DNA from: Longimicrobium sp.
GTDB taxonomy: Bacteria; Gemmatimonadota; Gemmatimonadetes; Longimicrobiales; Longimicrobiaceae
Length of the DNA stretch: 64,000 nucleotides
Assembly: GCA_036389135.1 (NCBI GenBank)
Contig: DASVQP010000040.1
Span: forward strand, 57,814-121,813
Reading direction: 5' to 3'
The number at the start of each line of letters is the position of its first letter. The first letter of the stretch is position 1. Positions 35,534 through 44,354 of this stretch are shown here, piece after piece. A model generated the notes under the pieces. The model had not been told where the DNA came from. It saw nothing but the letters and a program-made list of their open reading frames with translations, and did not search any database. The position numbers and the translations under genes are program-made.

Positions 35534-36170
35534 GTGCCTCAGGCCGCGCACCAGCGTGGAGAAGTAGACGTCCTCCAGGCCCGCGTCGGCCGCCGCGAAG
35601 CCGTCGTGGAGAGGATCACGACCACGTTCTCGCCGATCTCGGCGAGGAGGTTCAGGAACCGGTTCCGCTCCTCCGGATCGAGACCGGCGGTGGGCTCGTC
35701 CACGATGATCAGCCCGGGGTTCCCGATCAGTGCCTGCGCGATGCCGAACCGCTGGCGCATGCCGCCCGAGAATCCGGCGAGCGCCATCTTCCGGACGCTC
35801 CAGAGTTGGTCTGCTGGAGGAGCGTCTCGACGCTCGCGCCGCGGTCCGCCTTCGAGGCGATGCCTTTGAGCACCGCCATGTGGTCGAGCATGCCTTCCGC
35901 GGAGATGCGCGGGTAGACGCCGAAGTCCTGCGGCAGGTAGCCCAGGGTGCGCCGCAGCCGCTCGGGCTCAGCGACGACGTCGATGTCGCCGAAGCGGATC
36001 GTCCCCTCCGTCGGGGTCTGCAGCGTGGCGATCATCCGCATCAGCGTCGACTTGCCGGCGCCATTCGGCCCGAGCAGCCCGTACATGGCGCGCGGGATGG
36101 AAAGCGTCACGCCCTCGAGGGCGCGGGTGCCGTCGGCGTAGACGTGGCCGACGTGCTGGAGGCTCAGCAC
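35534..36170 (-). pseudogene. ABC transporter ATPase, broken by a frameshift and an internal deletion
   Basis: Begins at GTG 36170 behind a GGAGG ribosome site (LSLQHVGHVYADGTRALEGV). Walker A GLLGPNGAGKST and Q-loop LPQDFGVYP are intact in one frame. At about 35805 one base appears missing; the signature [17 protein letters not shown] and Walker [13 protein letters not shown] continue in the next frame. After VVVILST the H-loop is lost and the sequence jumps to [12 protein letters not shown], which is the usual C-terminus of this ATPase family. At least two lesions, so not functional. Confidence 0.8.
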
Positions 36171-36430
36171 GGCGTGACCTCCGGCCTTACGTGGTGGGCG
36201 GCTCCATCCGAATGCGCGTTCGACATCGGGAAGGGTCGCAGGAGAGAAGGTGCCGAGCGTTGGAGCTCGACCCACAAGGTTGCATGCGAGAGACGGGGAT
36301 GCGATGACGCAGCCGGCGGGCGGCGCAAATCGGCGGCGAGCGGATCGTTCTGGCGACGAGCGGCACGAACGAAGACGGCAACGATGCCACCGTTGCCGTC
36401 TTCGTCCTTCGGGTTGCGGTCGCCTTCGGC
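36171..36430. other. intergenic region between the broken ATPase and the haem-motif lipoprotein gene
   Basis: No credible gene. It carries the terminator at 36370-36408 and would include the promoter of the former ABC operon. Confidence 0.5.
36370..36408 (-). terminator. hairpin terminator of the dsbD-redoxin operon
   Basis: 14-bp perfect stem (36370-36383 with 36391-36404, CGAAGACGGCAACG arm), 7-nt loop. It lies about 25 nt past the stop of the last operon gene. Confidence 0.75.
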
Positions 36431-38611
36431 CTACCTGGCCAGCGGATGCGGCCGGAGCTGGAACCGGATCGCCTTGCTGGTGGTCCCCTTGCCGCCTTCC
36501 ATGTGGTAGGGGGTGCGGGTGCTGATGGCGGCCCAGAGACCGCGGCCCTTCCAGCCGGCGGCCGGGTCGTCGATGCGGCCGTCCACCCACTTGGTGTAGA
36601 ACCCCATCGGGTAGGGGACGCGCAGGACCACCCACTTCCCATCCTTGAGGACGAGGAGCCCCTCGGACTGGTTGCCGGTGTTGATCGGCACGTTCTCCCC
36701 CAGCCCGAGCGTGTTGAACTGGTCCACCCAGGTGTAGTAGCTCCCTTCACCGCTCCCCGGGCTGGTGACGTTGCCGAGCTGCGGGAGGGGCTCGGCGTAG
36801 AAGGTCCACCCCTCCGGACAGTGCTGGCCGGTGGCGGTGGGGCCGTTCAGCGGCCCGCGGCACTTGCGCCGGTCGAAGCTGGCCATGTGCCCGCTCGCGA
36901 GGGCGGCCCAGTACACGCCGTTGCGGTCCACGTCGCCGCCGCGCGGGGAGAAGCCCTGGTTGGCGACGGCCGGGTTGTTCCACGGCACCTCGAACACCTC
37001 GGTGAGCGCGGTGTGCGGCGGGTTGGAGCCGGGAGTCAGCCGGAATATCGCGCCGGGGAAGCCGAACATCGTTCCCCACACCGTTCCGTCCGGCGCCGGT
37101 GCCAGCGCGTATGGACCGCCGCCGTACTGCCCCGGTTGAACGCGCTTGTCCCGGGTGGGATCCAGGGGCGCGTTCGGCTCCACGTACTCGTCGCGGCGGC
37201 CGTTTCCGTTGGTGTCCACGATCAGCGCGGTCCATCCCTGCGCCCTCTCCTCGTCGCCCGTCTGGTCCCACAATTTCGTGTTCAGCCACCCCACCACCGG
37301 CCCGCCGCCGCTCGTCCAGAGGGTGTTGCTGGTGTCCTCGGCGAACATCAGGTGGTGCGTGCCGAAGCAGGTGGAGACGTGCTTCATCTCCTTCGTGCGC
37401 GGATCGTACACCGCCAGGTGGCGGCCCGCCGTGTTGAGCGGGAAGAGGCGGGCGGACGGATGGCTCGACCCCGCCTTGCAGAATGCCGGGTTGTCCGGCG
37501 CGCGCACCCTGGAGGTGATCCAGACGCGCGCCTTATCGTCGAGCATCGGGTTGTGCGCGTTCGCCCGGCTGGTCCAGATCGCCTCGGTCCCCCAGTACGG
37601 CGAGGGGCCCGCGACCTGCTGCGGCGACGCAGGCCCGGCGCTCGAGTCGCGGAGCGTGACAGGGATACGGGTCGCCGTATGGGTCTTCGGGTCGAGCACC
37701 GGCATGTAGTCGGCGCTCGCCTCGAGCACGGCGTAGAGCGGACCGCCGGCGTTGACGGTGGGATTGCGGCGGTCGGTGGAGACCAGGTCGTGCAGGTACA
37801 CCCTGGGGTCCGCCCAATCCCACAGGGTGATGACGACGTTCCGCTCGATCCCCTGCGGGCGGGGCGGTGCGGGCGGGACCTCGCCCGCCGCGATCCGGTC
37901 GCTCCAGTCGGCGAACATCCGCAGCGTGCGCGGGGCTCCCATCGAGTTCAGCGTTCCCACCATCGCCCCTCCCGCCTGGCCGGCATGCAGCCGCCGCTCC
38001 CACGCCTTCTCGGAAGACTCAAAGGTGCCGAGCGCGGGGTGCAGCTCGCGCGTGCCCTTGCTCCCCATCTGGTGGCAGCCCGTGCAGGCGCCGCTCTTCA
38101 GCGGGCGGAGGTACTCCGCCTGGCTCCTGATGTTCGGGTGGATCCCGTTCCCCTGCGGCCCGGTGCCGGGGAACTCGCTCTCCGCCGGCACCCGGATCAG
38201 CGAGAACCAGTACCCGGCCGGGTAGTACTCCGCCGCGGCGCGCGGATTGGGCGCGGGGGTCGCCCGCAGGTTCAGCGTCGTCCCGGGCTCCGCCCGCTGC
38301 TTCGGCGAGTCCACCAGCCCGTACCCACGCACCCAGACGTCGTACTTCGCCTGCGGGAGGTCGGGCAGGAGGTAGCGCCCCTGGTCGTCGGTCACCACGA
38401 TCTTGGCGAGCTTCGTCGGCAGGCCGGAGGTCTCGGCGATCACCCACACCCCCGCCTCGGGGCCGCTCGCCCCCGTCACCACCCCCGCGATGTCGTCGCG
38501 GTCCATCGTCGCACCGCCGCCGGCGAGCTGCGCGGTGTGCGTGCACGCCGCCCAGAGCAGCGCGGAGGCCGCCACCGCCGTGGCCGCGAAGAGTGCCTTC
38601 GTCGTCTTCAT
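36431..38611 (-). CDS. lipoprotein with carboxypeptidase-regulatory-like domain, one haem-c motif and propeller-like region
   Basis: 726 residues; a GGGAGCT ribosome site precedes ATG 38611. Lipobox LLWAAC (Cys23). Residues 40-120 form a carboxypeptidase-regulatory-like/Ig domain (IAGVVTGASGPEAGVWVIAET...DQGRYLLPDLPQAKYDVWVRGYGL). C176-TG-C179-H180 is a single CxxCH haem-c attachment motif. The remainder (about 270-726) looks like a beta-propeller of the virginiamycin-B-lyase type (PYALAPAPDGTVWGTMF, RGGDVDRNGVYWAAL). Probably a periplasmic redox or binding protein; substrate unknown. It ends the dsbD-redoxin operon. Confidence 0.75.
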   Translation of the reverse strand: MKTTKALFAATAVAASALLWAACTHTAQLAGGGATMDRDDIAGVVTGASGPEAGVWVIAETSGLPTKLAKIVVTDDQGRYLLPDLPQAKYDVWVRGYGLVDSPKQRAEPGTTLNLRATPAPNPRAAAEYYPAGYWFSLIRVPAESEFPGTGPQGNGIHPNIRSQAEYLRPLKSGACTGCHQMGSKGTRELHPALGTFESSEKAWERRLHAGQAGGAMVGTLNSMGAPRTLRMFADWSDRIAAGEVPPAPPRPQGIERNVVITLWDWADPRVYLHDLVSTDRRNPTVNAGGPLYAVLEASADYMPVLDPKTHTATRIPVTLRDSSAGPASPQQVAGPSPYWGTEAIWTSRANAHNPMLDDKARVWITSRVRAPDNPAFCKAGSSHPSARLFPLNTAGRHLAVYDPRTKEMKHVSTCFGTHHLMFAEDTSNTLWTSGGGPVVGWLNTKLWDQTGDEERAQGWTALIVDTNGNGRRDEYVEPNAPLDPTRDKRVQPGQYGGGPYALAPAPDGTVWGTMFGFPGAIFRLTPGSNPPHTALTEVFEVPWNNPAVANQGFSPRGGDVDRNGVYWAALASGHMASFDRRKCRGPLNGPTATGQHCPEGWTFYAEPLPQLGNVTSPGSGEGSYYTWVDQFNTLGLGENVPINTGNQSEGLLVLKDGKWVVLRVPYPMGFYTKWVDGRIDDPAAGWKGRGLWAAISTRTPYHMEGGKGTTSKAIRFQLRPHPLAR

Positions 38612-38702
38612 CTGCCAGCTCCCTTGATGATGTTCCAGACGCGGCCGCCGCCACTCCAGGCGGGGCTGGCCCGCCGCGAACAGACCGCCGTCCGCCGGGC
38701 GC

Positions 38703-39383
38703 TCAATACTTCACGTCGCAGCCGTAGGGCTGTGTCTGGGCGACCGCGATCGGCCGGCCTGCCAGGCCCGCGTCCAGCGCGGCGCGGGCGTAGTTGGTGG
38801 CTCCCGGGATGTCCCTGACGCTCGACGTCCGCCGGTCGTCGATCGCGCCGGAGTAGCGAAGCACGCCGGCCGGGTCGATGATGGCGAACTGCGGGGTGTT
38901 GCGGGCGCCGTAGAGCCGTCCGATCACGCCCGCCGTGTCGCGAATCACGGCGGTCGGTGCCGCTCCCTTTTCGCGGGTCAGGCGGTCGGCCTCCACCGCG
39001 GTGGTGTACCCTTGCTTGCCGCGGGCCGACGACACGATCGAGAGCCAGACCACCCCGCGCCTCGTGTATTCCTGCTGCATCGCCTGCGTGTTCCCCGTGC
39101 CACCGCTCACCCGGGTGTAGTGCTTCCTGGTATACGGGCAGTCATGGTTGAACCACTCCAGCACGACCCACTTGCCGCGGTAGCCGGCGAGCGAGTGCGA
39201 GCCGCCCCGCGTGTCGGCCGCCGTGAACGCGGGTGCGGGGCCGCCGGGGGTAAGGGGGTCCGGCAGGGGGGCGGAAGGGCCCGCGGCGGCGCCGCTGGCC
39301 AGCAGCAGTGCGGCGCCGCCAAGTACGGCGAGTCCGGCGGCGCCGGCGAGGATGCGAACCCTGGGGGATCTGCGCGTGGTCAT
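38703..39383 (-). CDS. redoxin (AhpC/TSA-type thioredoxin-fold protein), exported
   Basis: 226 residues from ATG 39383, which overlaps the dsbD stop (ATGA). N-terminal signal or anchor (about 9-35). Thioredoxin fold: KWVVLEWFNHDCPYTRKHY has Cys82 in the peroxidatic position, and the C-terminal QPYGCDVKY has Cys222, a pattern seen in a known group of exported redoxins. TPQFAIIDPAG supplies the cis-Pro loop. Expected to reduce peroxides or protein thiols in the periplasm, fed by the adjacent DsbD. Confidence 0.88.
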   Translation of the reverse strand: MTTRRSPRVRILAGAAGLAVLGGAALLLASGAAAGPSAPLPDPLTPGGPAPAFTAADTRGGSHSLAGYRGKWVVLEWFNHDCPYTRKHYTRVSGGTGNTQAMQQEYTRRGVVWLSIVSSARGKQGYTTAVEADRLTREKGAAPTAVIRDTAGVIGRLYGARNTPQFAIIDPAGVLRYSGAIDDRRTSSVRDIPGATNYARAALDAGLAGRPIAVAQTQPYGCDVKY

Positions 39384-41638
39384 GGAGTTGCTCCGGGGGT
39401 GGGTGATGGTACGATTCGGCCGCTCGCGAACGCGGCCGATGCCTGGACTCGGGACGGTGACGCCGCGGCGCGCTCCAGGGCGCCGGTCACCAGGCCGGAG
39501 GTAAGCAGTGTAGGCATGACGATGGGCGCCGCATCGCGCGCCCGGGGGTAGATGACGACGAACGGCACGCTGTTGCGCCCGAATGCCGCGAGCGCGCGCG
39601 TCACGACGGGGTCGCGCGTGGTCCAGTCGGCACGCAGCAGCGCGACGTCGCGGTCGCGGATCGCCCCGCGAACCGCCTGCGATCCCAGCGCGACGCGCTC
39701 GTTGACCTTGCACGTGAGGCACCAGTCGGCCGTGAAATCGAGCAGGACGATGCGGCCGCTGTCGCGCTGCGCCTCCAGCAGCTCCGCGCTGTAAGGCCGC
39801 CAGGCAAGCGCGCCCTCGCTGCCCGCCCGCGCCGCGCCCGGCGCCGGTGCACCCTGCGCGCGTGCACCCGTGACGAGCGCCAGCGCGCCGGCGGCCGAGG
39901 CGATCGCCAGCACCTGAGCGAACCGTCGGCGGCGCGCGCTCGCCGCCAGGGTGCCGAACCGGCCGAGCGCCCACAGCCCGAACGCCAGCAGGGTGCACGC
40001 GGCGAGCAGCGCGACCAGCGCGTTCACCCCGGCCTGCCGGCCGAGCACCCAGGCAAGCCACACGACAGTGGCGAAGAGCGGAAAGGCGAGCACCTGGCGC
40101 AGCGTGACCATCCACGCGCCTGGCCTGGGCAGCCAGGCGCGCAGGCGCGGCACCGCGGCTACCATCGCGAGCGGCCAGATGAGCCCGAGACCCAGCGCGG
40201 TGAACACCACGAACGACTCGGCCACCCCCGCCGTGACCGCGTACGCGACCGCCGCCGCCAGGAACGGGGCGGAGCATGGTGTCGCCAGCGCGGTGACGAG
40301 CACGCCGCTCAGGAAGGCTTCCACGCCGCGGGGCGCCCGGTGCGCCGCGGCGGAGAGACTCCCGCCCACGGGCACCAGGTCGAACACGCCGGACATGTTG
40401 AGCCCCGCCGCGAAGATGACGAGGGCGAGTGCGCCGACCACAGCGGGATTCTGCAGCTGGTAGCCCCATCCGACTTCCGTGCCGGCGGCGCGGAGGGCGA
40501 GCAGTACGCCCACGAGCGCCCACATCGACACCAGCACGCCGGCCCCGAACAACGCCACGTGCCGCCGCGCCGTTCGCGAGTCGTGTGCGGCCGCTTCGGC
40601 GATCCCCAGCGTCTTGATGGAGAGCACGGGCAGCACGCATGGCATCAGGTTCAGCAGCGTGCCGCCGAGCAGCGCCAGCAGCCCGGCGGCGGCCAGCGCC
40701 ATCCATCCCGCGGCGGCGCCAGAGGCAGGCGGCGCGATGGCGGCGAGCCGCGCCATGGCGACCACGGGCGCATCGACTTCCAGCACCATGCGGGGCGCCC
40801 CGCCGCCCGCCCGGGCGGCGGTATCGATCGCCAGCACCCCCGTGATCCGCGATGGCGTCCCGGCCGCGAACGCGGAGCGGCCTATCTGCAGCTCCAGGCC
40901 GGCCGGCACCGTGCGAACCCGGGGTTGCGCGGCGTGGTCGATCACCCCCGCCGAGTCGATGAAGAACTGCGCGCGCGGCGGGGTGCGCCCCGGGGCGAGC
41001 GCGGCTTCCTGGGGCGGGTACGCGTGCAGCAGCACGCGGGTGGAATCGGCCGCCGCGCGGAAGGTCCAGCCGTCACGCCGCGCCGGAATGCGCGCCGCCT
41101 CCGCGGCGAACGCGCGGGCGACTGGCTCGTCGGCGATCGTCCTGGCGGCGACGGGCACGGTGAGCGCGACGTCGACGTCCCCGGCGACGCACTCCACCGC
41201 GCACACCACCCACGTGAGGGCTGCCTGGAGCTTCGCGGCCGATCCCACGCGAGCGGACGACGGCACGTGCACCGTGCCCAGCAGGTGCACCTCGCGCTCG
41301 TAGCCGTACGAGGTGAGCGGCGGCGCCTCGATCCGTTCCGGCGTGGGCCAGCGGAGCGGCGCGGCGGTGAAGCCGTCCGGCAGGCGCCAGGTGACGACCG
41401 GCGCGCTGCCGACGTCGCCCGCGTGACGCCAGTAGGTGTGCCACCCCCGGTTCGGGCGCAGCCGGATCGCCACGGCGATCGTGTCGCCCGGCGCCACCGC
41501 CCGGGCGGCGCTCCGGAGCTCGACCTCGACGGGACGTCCGCGTCCGGCGGGCACCAGCGATGGCGGCGACTGCGCCAGGGCCGAGACCGGGAGCATCGCC
41601 GCCGCGAGGACGGCGAGGAGAATACGGTTGCGGATCAT
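39380..41638 (-). CDS. dsbD: DsbD-family thiol:disulfide interchange protein
   Basis: 752 residues from ATG 41638 (signal peptide, IRNRILLAVLAAAMLPVSALAQ). N-terminal periplasmic DsbD-alpha-like domain with WVVCAVECVAG. An eight-helix membrane domain has the two core cysteines in NLMPCVLPVLSIK and ALATPCSAPFLAAA. The C-terminal thioredoxin domain has C640-LT-C643 in DFTADWCLTCKVNE. It passes electrons from cytoplasmic thioredoxin to periplasmic partners, here most likely the redoxin encoded immediately downstream. It is coupled at both ends: ATGA with a 55-codon ORF upstream and ATGA with the redoxin. Confidence 0.93.
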   Translation of the reverse strand: MIRNRILLAVLAAAMLPVSALAQSPPSLVPAGRGRPVEVELRSAARAVAPGDTIAVAIRLRPNRGWHTYWRHAGDVGSAPVVTWRLPDGFTAAPLRWPTPERIEAPPLTSYGYEREVHLLGTVHVPSSARVGSAAKLQAALTWVVCAVECVAGDVDVALTVPVAARTIADEPVARAFAAEAARIPARRDGWTFRAAADSTRVLLHAYPPQEAALAPGRTPPRAQFFIDSAGVIDHAAQPRVRTVPAGLELQIGRSAFAAGTPSRITGVLAIDTAARAGGGAPRMVLEVDAPVVAMARLAAIAPPASGAAAGWMALAAAGLLALLGGTLLNLMPCVLPVLSIKTLGIAEAAAHDSRTARRHVALFGAGVLVSMWALVGVLLALRAAGTEVGWGYQLQNPAVVGALALVIFAAGLNMSGVFDLVPVGGSLSAAAHRAPRGVEAFLSGVLVTALATPCSAPFLAAAVAYAVTAGVAESFVVFTALGLGLIWPLAMVAAVPRLRAWLPRPGAWMVTLRQVLAFPLFATVVWLAWVLGRQAGVNALVALLAACTLLAFGLWALGRFGTLAASARRRRFAQVLAIASAAGALALVTGARAQGAPAPGAARAGSEGALAWRPYSAELLEAQRDSGRIVLLDFTADWCLTCKVNERVALGSQAVRGAIRDRDVALLRADWTTRDPVVTRALAAFGRNSVPFVVIYPRARDAAPIVMPTLLTSGLVTGALERAAASPSRVQASAAFASGRIVPSPTPGATP

Positions 41639-41802
41639 TGGCTGCCGCTCGTCGAATCGGTGACGAGCCTCGTGGCCTGGAAGTCGTCCCACCCCGCCCC
41701 GTGGGGCCAGAGGTTACCGGGACGCAGCGCGAGACCGGCATTCGCGCCCAGCGTCATCGTGAGGGCGTCTCTCCGTCCAATCCGGCCGTTAGGATCGTTC
41801 AT
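41635..41802 (-). CDS. 55-residue ORF with twin-arginine-like N-terminus, coupled to dsbD
   Basis: Starts at ATG 41802 after GGTGAGCG; reads MNDPNGRIGRRDALTMTLGA and ends in SGSQ with TGA overlapping the dsbD ATG. The GRRDAL plus hydrophobic TMTLGANAGLAL stretch looks like a Tat signal, yet only ~25 residues follow. It may be a small exported protein, a truncated Tat substrate, or a leader ORF controlling dsbD translation. Not recognised as any family. Confidence 0.45.
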   Translation of the reverse strand: MNDPNGRIGRRDALTMTLGANAGLALRPGNLWPHGAGWDDFQATRLVTDSTSGSQ

Positions 41803-42437
41803 CGCTCACCGACGCAGGTGGTGGGGACGCTGCTCTCCCGCGCCTGGCGTCGTGGCGGGGCGACGCGGACTGCTAAAAAAATAGCACATGTGCATGGTAC
41901 CCGCGCACTGGGTGGGGTGTCAAGGTTCACGGGCGCTCCTCGGCGTCCAGTGCGCGGCACCAATCGCGATCGAGCGCAGCGGCCCAGAGGAAAACAGAAC
42001 AACGATCTCACGCGGAGACACAGAGCCAGGGAGGAAAGGCAGGAAGTAGTTCTCTCTGTGCCCCTGTGGGAGCCCCTGAAGTTGCTGGCACGGGCAGGGG
42101 CAGGTCGCCAACTCCCCCTCTCTCATGGCACCGTCAATGCCATACGCCCGCAGTACCTTCAGGTGTTTGCCAGCGAATCGTTTACGTCCCCCTGGCGCCC
42201 GGGGAGCGGGGGTGGAACCGTTCGTTTTTGGGATTTCGTCATCCCCTTATCGGACAGTGCCGCTTTAGTCGTTTCCGCGAACGGGCCGAGCGCGCCGACC
42301 TTCCGGCCGCGCTGGAGGTGCTTCGGCGCGCGGGAGCGAACCGCGAGCCGGTGCCGGGTGACGAGCTTCCCGAGTGTATATGCGCGCGGCCCCGGTCTAC
42401 CATGAGACCGGGGCCGCTTTGCTGCAGTTGAGGCCAG
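41803..42437. other. gene-poor region with repeat and terminator
   Basis: Lower GC than surroundings. It contains A-tracts near 41876-41882, a degenerate copy of the ACACAGAGA-type repeat at 42007-42070 and a terminator at 42386. A frame at 42066-42431 ends in a protein-like stretch (LPAALEVLRRAGANREPVPG) that could be a remnant, but no gene is supported. Confidence 0.5.
42386..42420 (-). terminator. hairpin terminator
   Basis: 13-bp stem GCGGCCCCGGTCT (42386-42398) with 42405-42417, loop ACCATG, followed by TTTGC on plus. It closes the DUF1906 gene 20 nt away. Confidence 0.8.
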
Positions 42438-43238
42438 CTACGGCGCTGACGGCGAGGCGGTGGTGGATACGTTCTCGTCGACGGTCAGGGTGACGCCGGC
42501 CCAGGTGCGCGGGGCGGGGAGGCCCTGCCAGACGGTGGCGAAGTCGATGCCGCTCTCGCGCGGGGCGCGGTCGAGAGCGAAGCCCTGGCCGCCGGCGACC
42601 CAGAACGGGACGGGCGCATCTGCCGCTCCCTGCACAACCCCGCGCAGCGCCACGGCGTTGTCGCGGTGGGCGTAGATGGCCGGGCGGAAGCGGCCATCGC
42701 GGCGCAGCTCGCTCGTCCACGCGCCGACGTACGCGGACATCTCCGGGGTGAGGGTCGAGACGCGCTCCACATCCAGGAAGATCGCCGTTCCCGGCGGGAA
42801 TCCCTCCGCCGCCGTGCGGGCGATGGCATCCGCGCCGTCCGTGCGGCCACGCTCGGCGGTCAGGAGAGTGCGCGAGCAGATGATCGGCGCGCCCGGGGCA
42901 GCGGTGGCGGTGTCGCCCTCGAACTGCTGCTGGCCCACGTAGATCACCGCGAAGCCGTAGCCCATCGCCTGGAGCGCCGCGCGCTTGCCGCTCCACGACG
43001 CATCGCGATGGCACGGCGCGGGGAGGTAGTAGCCGACCCACTCGTACGGCGCGGCGCCGCGCCACGCCCGCAGCGCGTCGTCGCCGGGGTAGCGGCCGAT
43101 GTCGAAGCCGGGGTGGTTGGGCGATGCCGTGCGCGGGGCCGCGGGTGCCGGGCCCGTGCCGGTGGTGGGCGCGGCGGACGGCGCGGAGGCGCAGGCGCCC
43201 GCGAGGATCACCAGGACGGGAGCAAGGTAGTTTCGCAT
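42438..43238 (-). CDS. DUF1906 (glycoside-hydrolase-like) lipoprotein
   Basis: 266 residues from ATG 43238 (MRNYLAPVLVILAGAC; lipobox Cys at about 16). The TIM-barrel-like DUF1906 domain begins at HPGFDIGRYPGDDALRAW and includes YEWVGYYLPAPCHRD, GYGFAVIYVGQQ, DAIARTAAEGFPPGTAIFLDVE (the conserved acidic residues) and FRPAIYAHRDNA. Related to Rv2525c, an exported protein linked to cell-wall metabolism. The substrate is unknown. Confidence 0.82.
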   Translation of the reverse strand: MRNYLAPVLVILAGACASAPSAAPTTGTGPAPAAPRTASPNHPGFDIGRYPGDDALRAWRGAAPYEWVGYYLPAPCHRDASWSGKRAALQAMGYGFAVIYVGQQQFEGDTATAAPGAPIICSRTLLTAERGRTDGADAIARTAAEGFPPGTAIFLDVERVSTLTPEMSAYVGAWTSELRRDGRFRPAIYAHRDNAVALRGVVQGAADAPVPFWVAGGQGFALDRAPRESGIDFATVWQGLPAPRTWAGVTLTVDENVSTTASPSAP

Positions 43239-43271
43239 GCGGCCCGGCGGCGCAAAAACGGCGCCCATCTT

Positions 43272-44354
43272 TCAGACCCAGCGCTTGCGGCGGAAGTACA
43301 GGAAGATGAGGGTGCCGAGCGCCACCATCGTCCCCAGCGCCCACCAGTAGCCGTAGCGCCACTGGAGCTCGGGCATCACGCGGAAGTTCATCCCGTACAC
43401 GCCCGCCACCCACGCCATCGCCATCAGGATGATGGACCAGGCGGCCATCAGCCGCATCGTCTGGTTGAGCTGGTTGGAGGAGACGGTCATCTGCGCCTCG
43501 ATCGCCATCCCCAGGCGGTCGCGCAGCGCCTCGGTCTCTTCCACCACGCGGATGGAGTGGTCGTACACGTCCTGGAAGTACAGCATCAGGTCGGGGGAGA
43601 GGAAGGGAAGCTCGCGCCGCACCAGCGTCCCCAGCACCTCGCGCCCGGGGCCGAGCACGCGGCGCAGCGTGGTGAGCTCGCGGCGCATCCCCAGCACCTC
43701 CTCCAGCGAGGCGATCTGCCCCGCGTTTGCGTTGGAGTAGATGCGGCTCTCCATCTCGTCCACCCGGTCCGCGAAGTGGTCGAGCACGGGAAAGTAGCCG
43801 TCGACGATGGTGTCCACGATGGCGTGCGCCAGCGCCCCCACGTTGCGGAAGCCGGCCTCGTTGGCGCGCCACCGAACCAGCACCTCGCTGAGCGGCGAGA
43901 TGTCGTGGTCGTGCACCGTCACGATGAAGCGGCGCCCGATGAAGACGTGCACCTCGTGCAGCGCCATTCTCCCCCGCCCGGGGTTGATGGCGGCGGAGTA
44001 GAATACGAGGAAGAAGTAGCCCGGGTAGCGGTCCAGCTTGGGGCGCTGGCGGCCGCGGACGGTGTCCTCCACCGCCAGCGGGTGGAAGCCGAGCGTCTCG
44101 CGGAGAAAGCGCGCCTCGTCCTCGCCGGGGGCCGCGACGTCCACCCACACCAGCGGCGTGCTCTCGTCGGTGGGCGAGGCGGCGGCCTGGCAGCGCGCGT
44201 AGAGCTCGATGCCGCGATCCATGCGGACCGCGTGCACCCCCTCGCCCTCGTCCGCGTAGATCATGATGCGGGAGCGGGCGCGGACCTCCTCCACGTCCAT
44301 CCCGTACAGGTCCAGCCCGCCCTCGCCGGGCTCAGCGGGCGCGTCGGCGCTCAT
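43272..44354 (-). CDS. corA: CorA-family magnesium/cobalt channel
   Basis: 360 residues. Large cytoplasmic domain (FLRETLGFHPLAVEDTVRGRQRPKLDRYPGYFFLVFY; long stalk helix around 250-290) and two C-terminal membrane helices. The selectivity motif is VYGMNF (G321-M-N323), with a basic C-terminus. Pentameric Mg2+ uptake channel in the inner membrane. It overlaps the upstream SPW-repeat gene by 23 nt, so both are likely co-expressed. Confidence 0.95.
   Translation of the reverse strand: MSADAPAEPGEGGLDLYGMDVEEVRARSRIMIYADEGEGVHAVRMDRGIELYARCQAAASPTDESTPLVWVDVAAPGEDEARFLRETLGFHPLAVEDTVRGRQRPKLDRYPGYFFLVFYSAAINPGRGRMALHEVHVFIGRRFIVTVHDHDISPLSEVLVRWRANEAGFRNVGALAHAIVDTIVDGYFPVLDHFADRVDEMESRIYSNANAGQIASLEEVLGMRRELTTLRRVLGPGREVLGTLVRRELPFLSPDLMLYFQDVYDHSIRVVEETEALRDRLGMAIEAQMTVSSNQLNQTMRLMAAWSIILMAMAWVAGVYGMNFRVMPELQWRYGYWWALGTMVALGTLIFLYFRRKRWV

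Noticed and set aside
36431..41638. Idea of a quinohaemoprotein or methylotrophy gene cluster
   Set aside because: Only one CxxCH motif is present and no dehydrogenase or PQQ gene is in the window.
42066..42431. 121-codon plus frame with a protein-like C-terminal part
   Set aside because: First half lacks protein character and no family is recognisable; at best a remnant, noted only in the intergenic entry.
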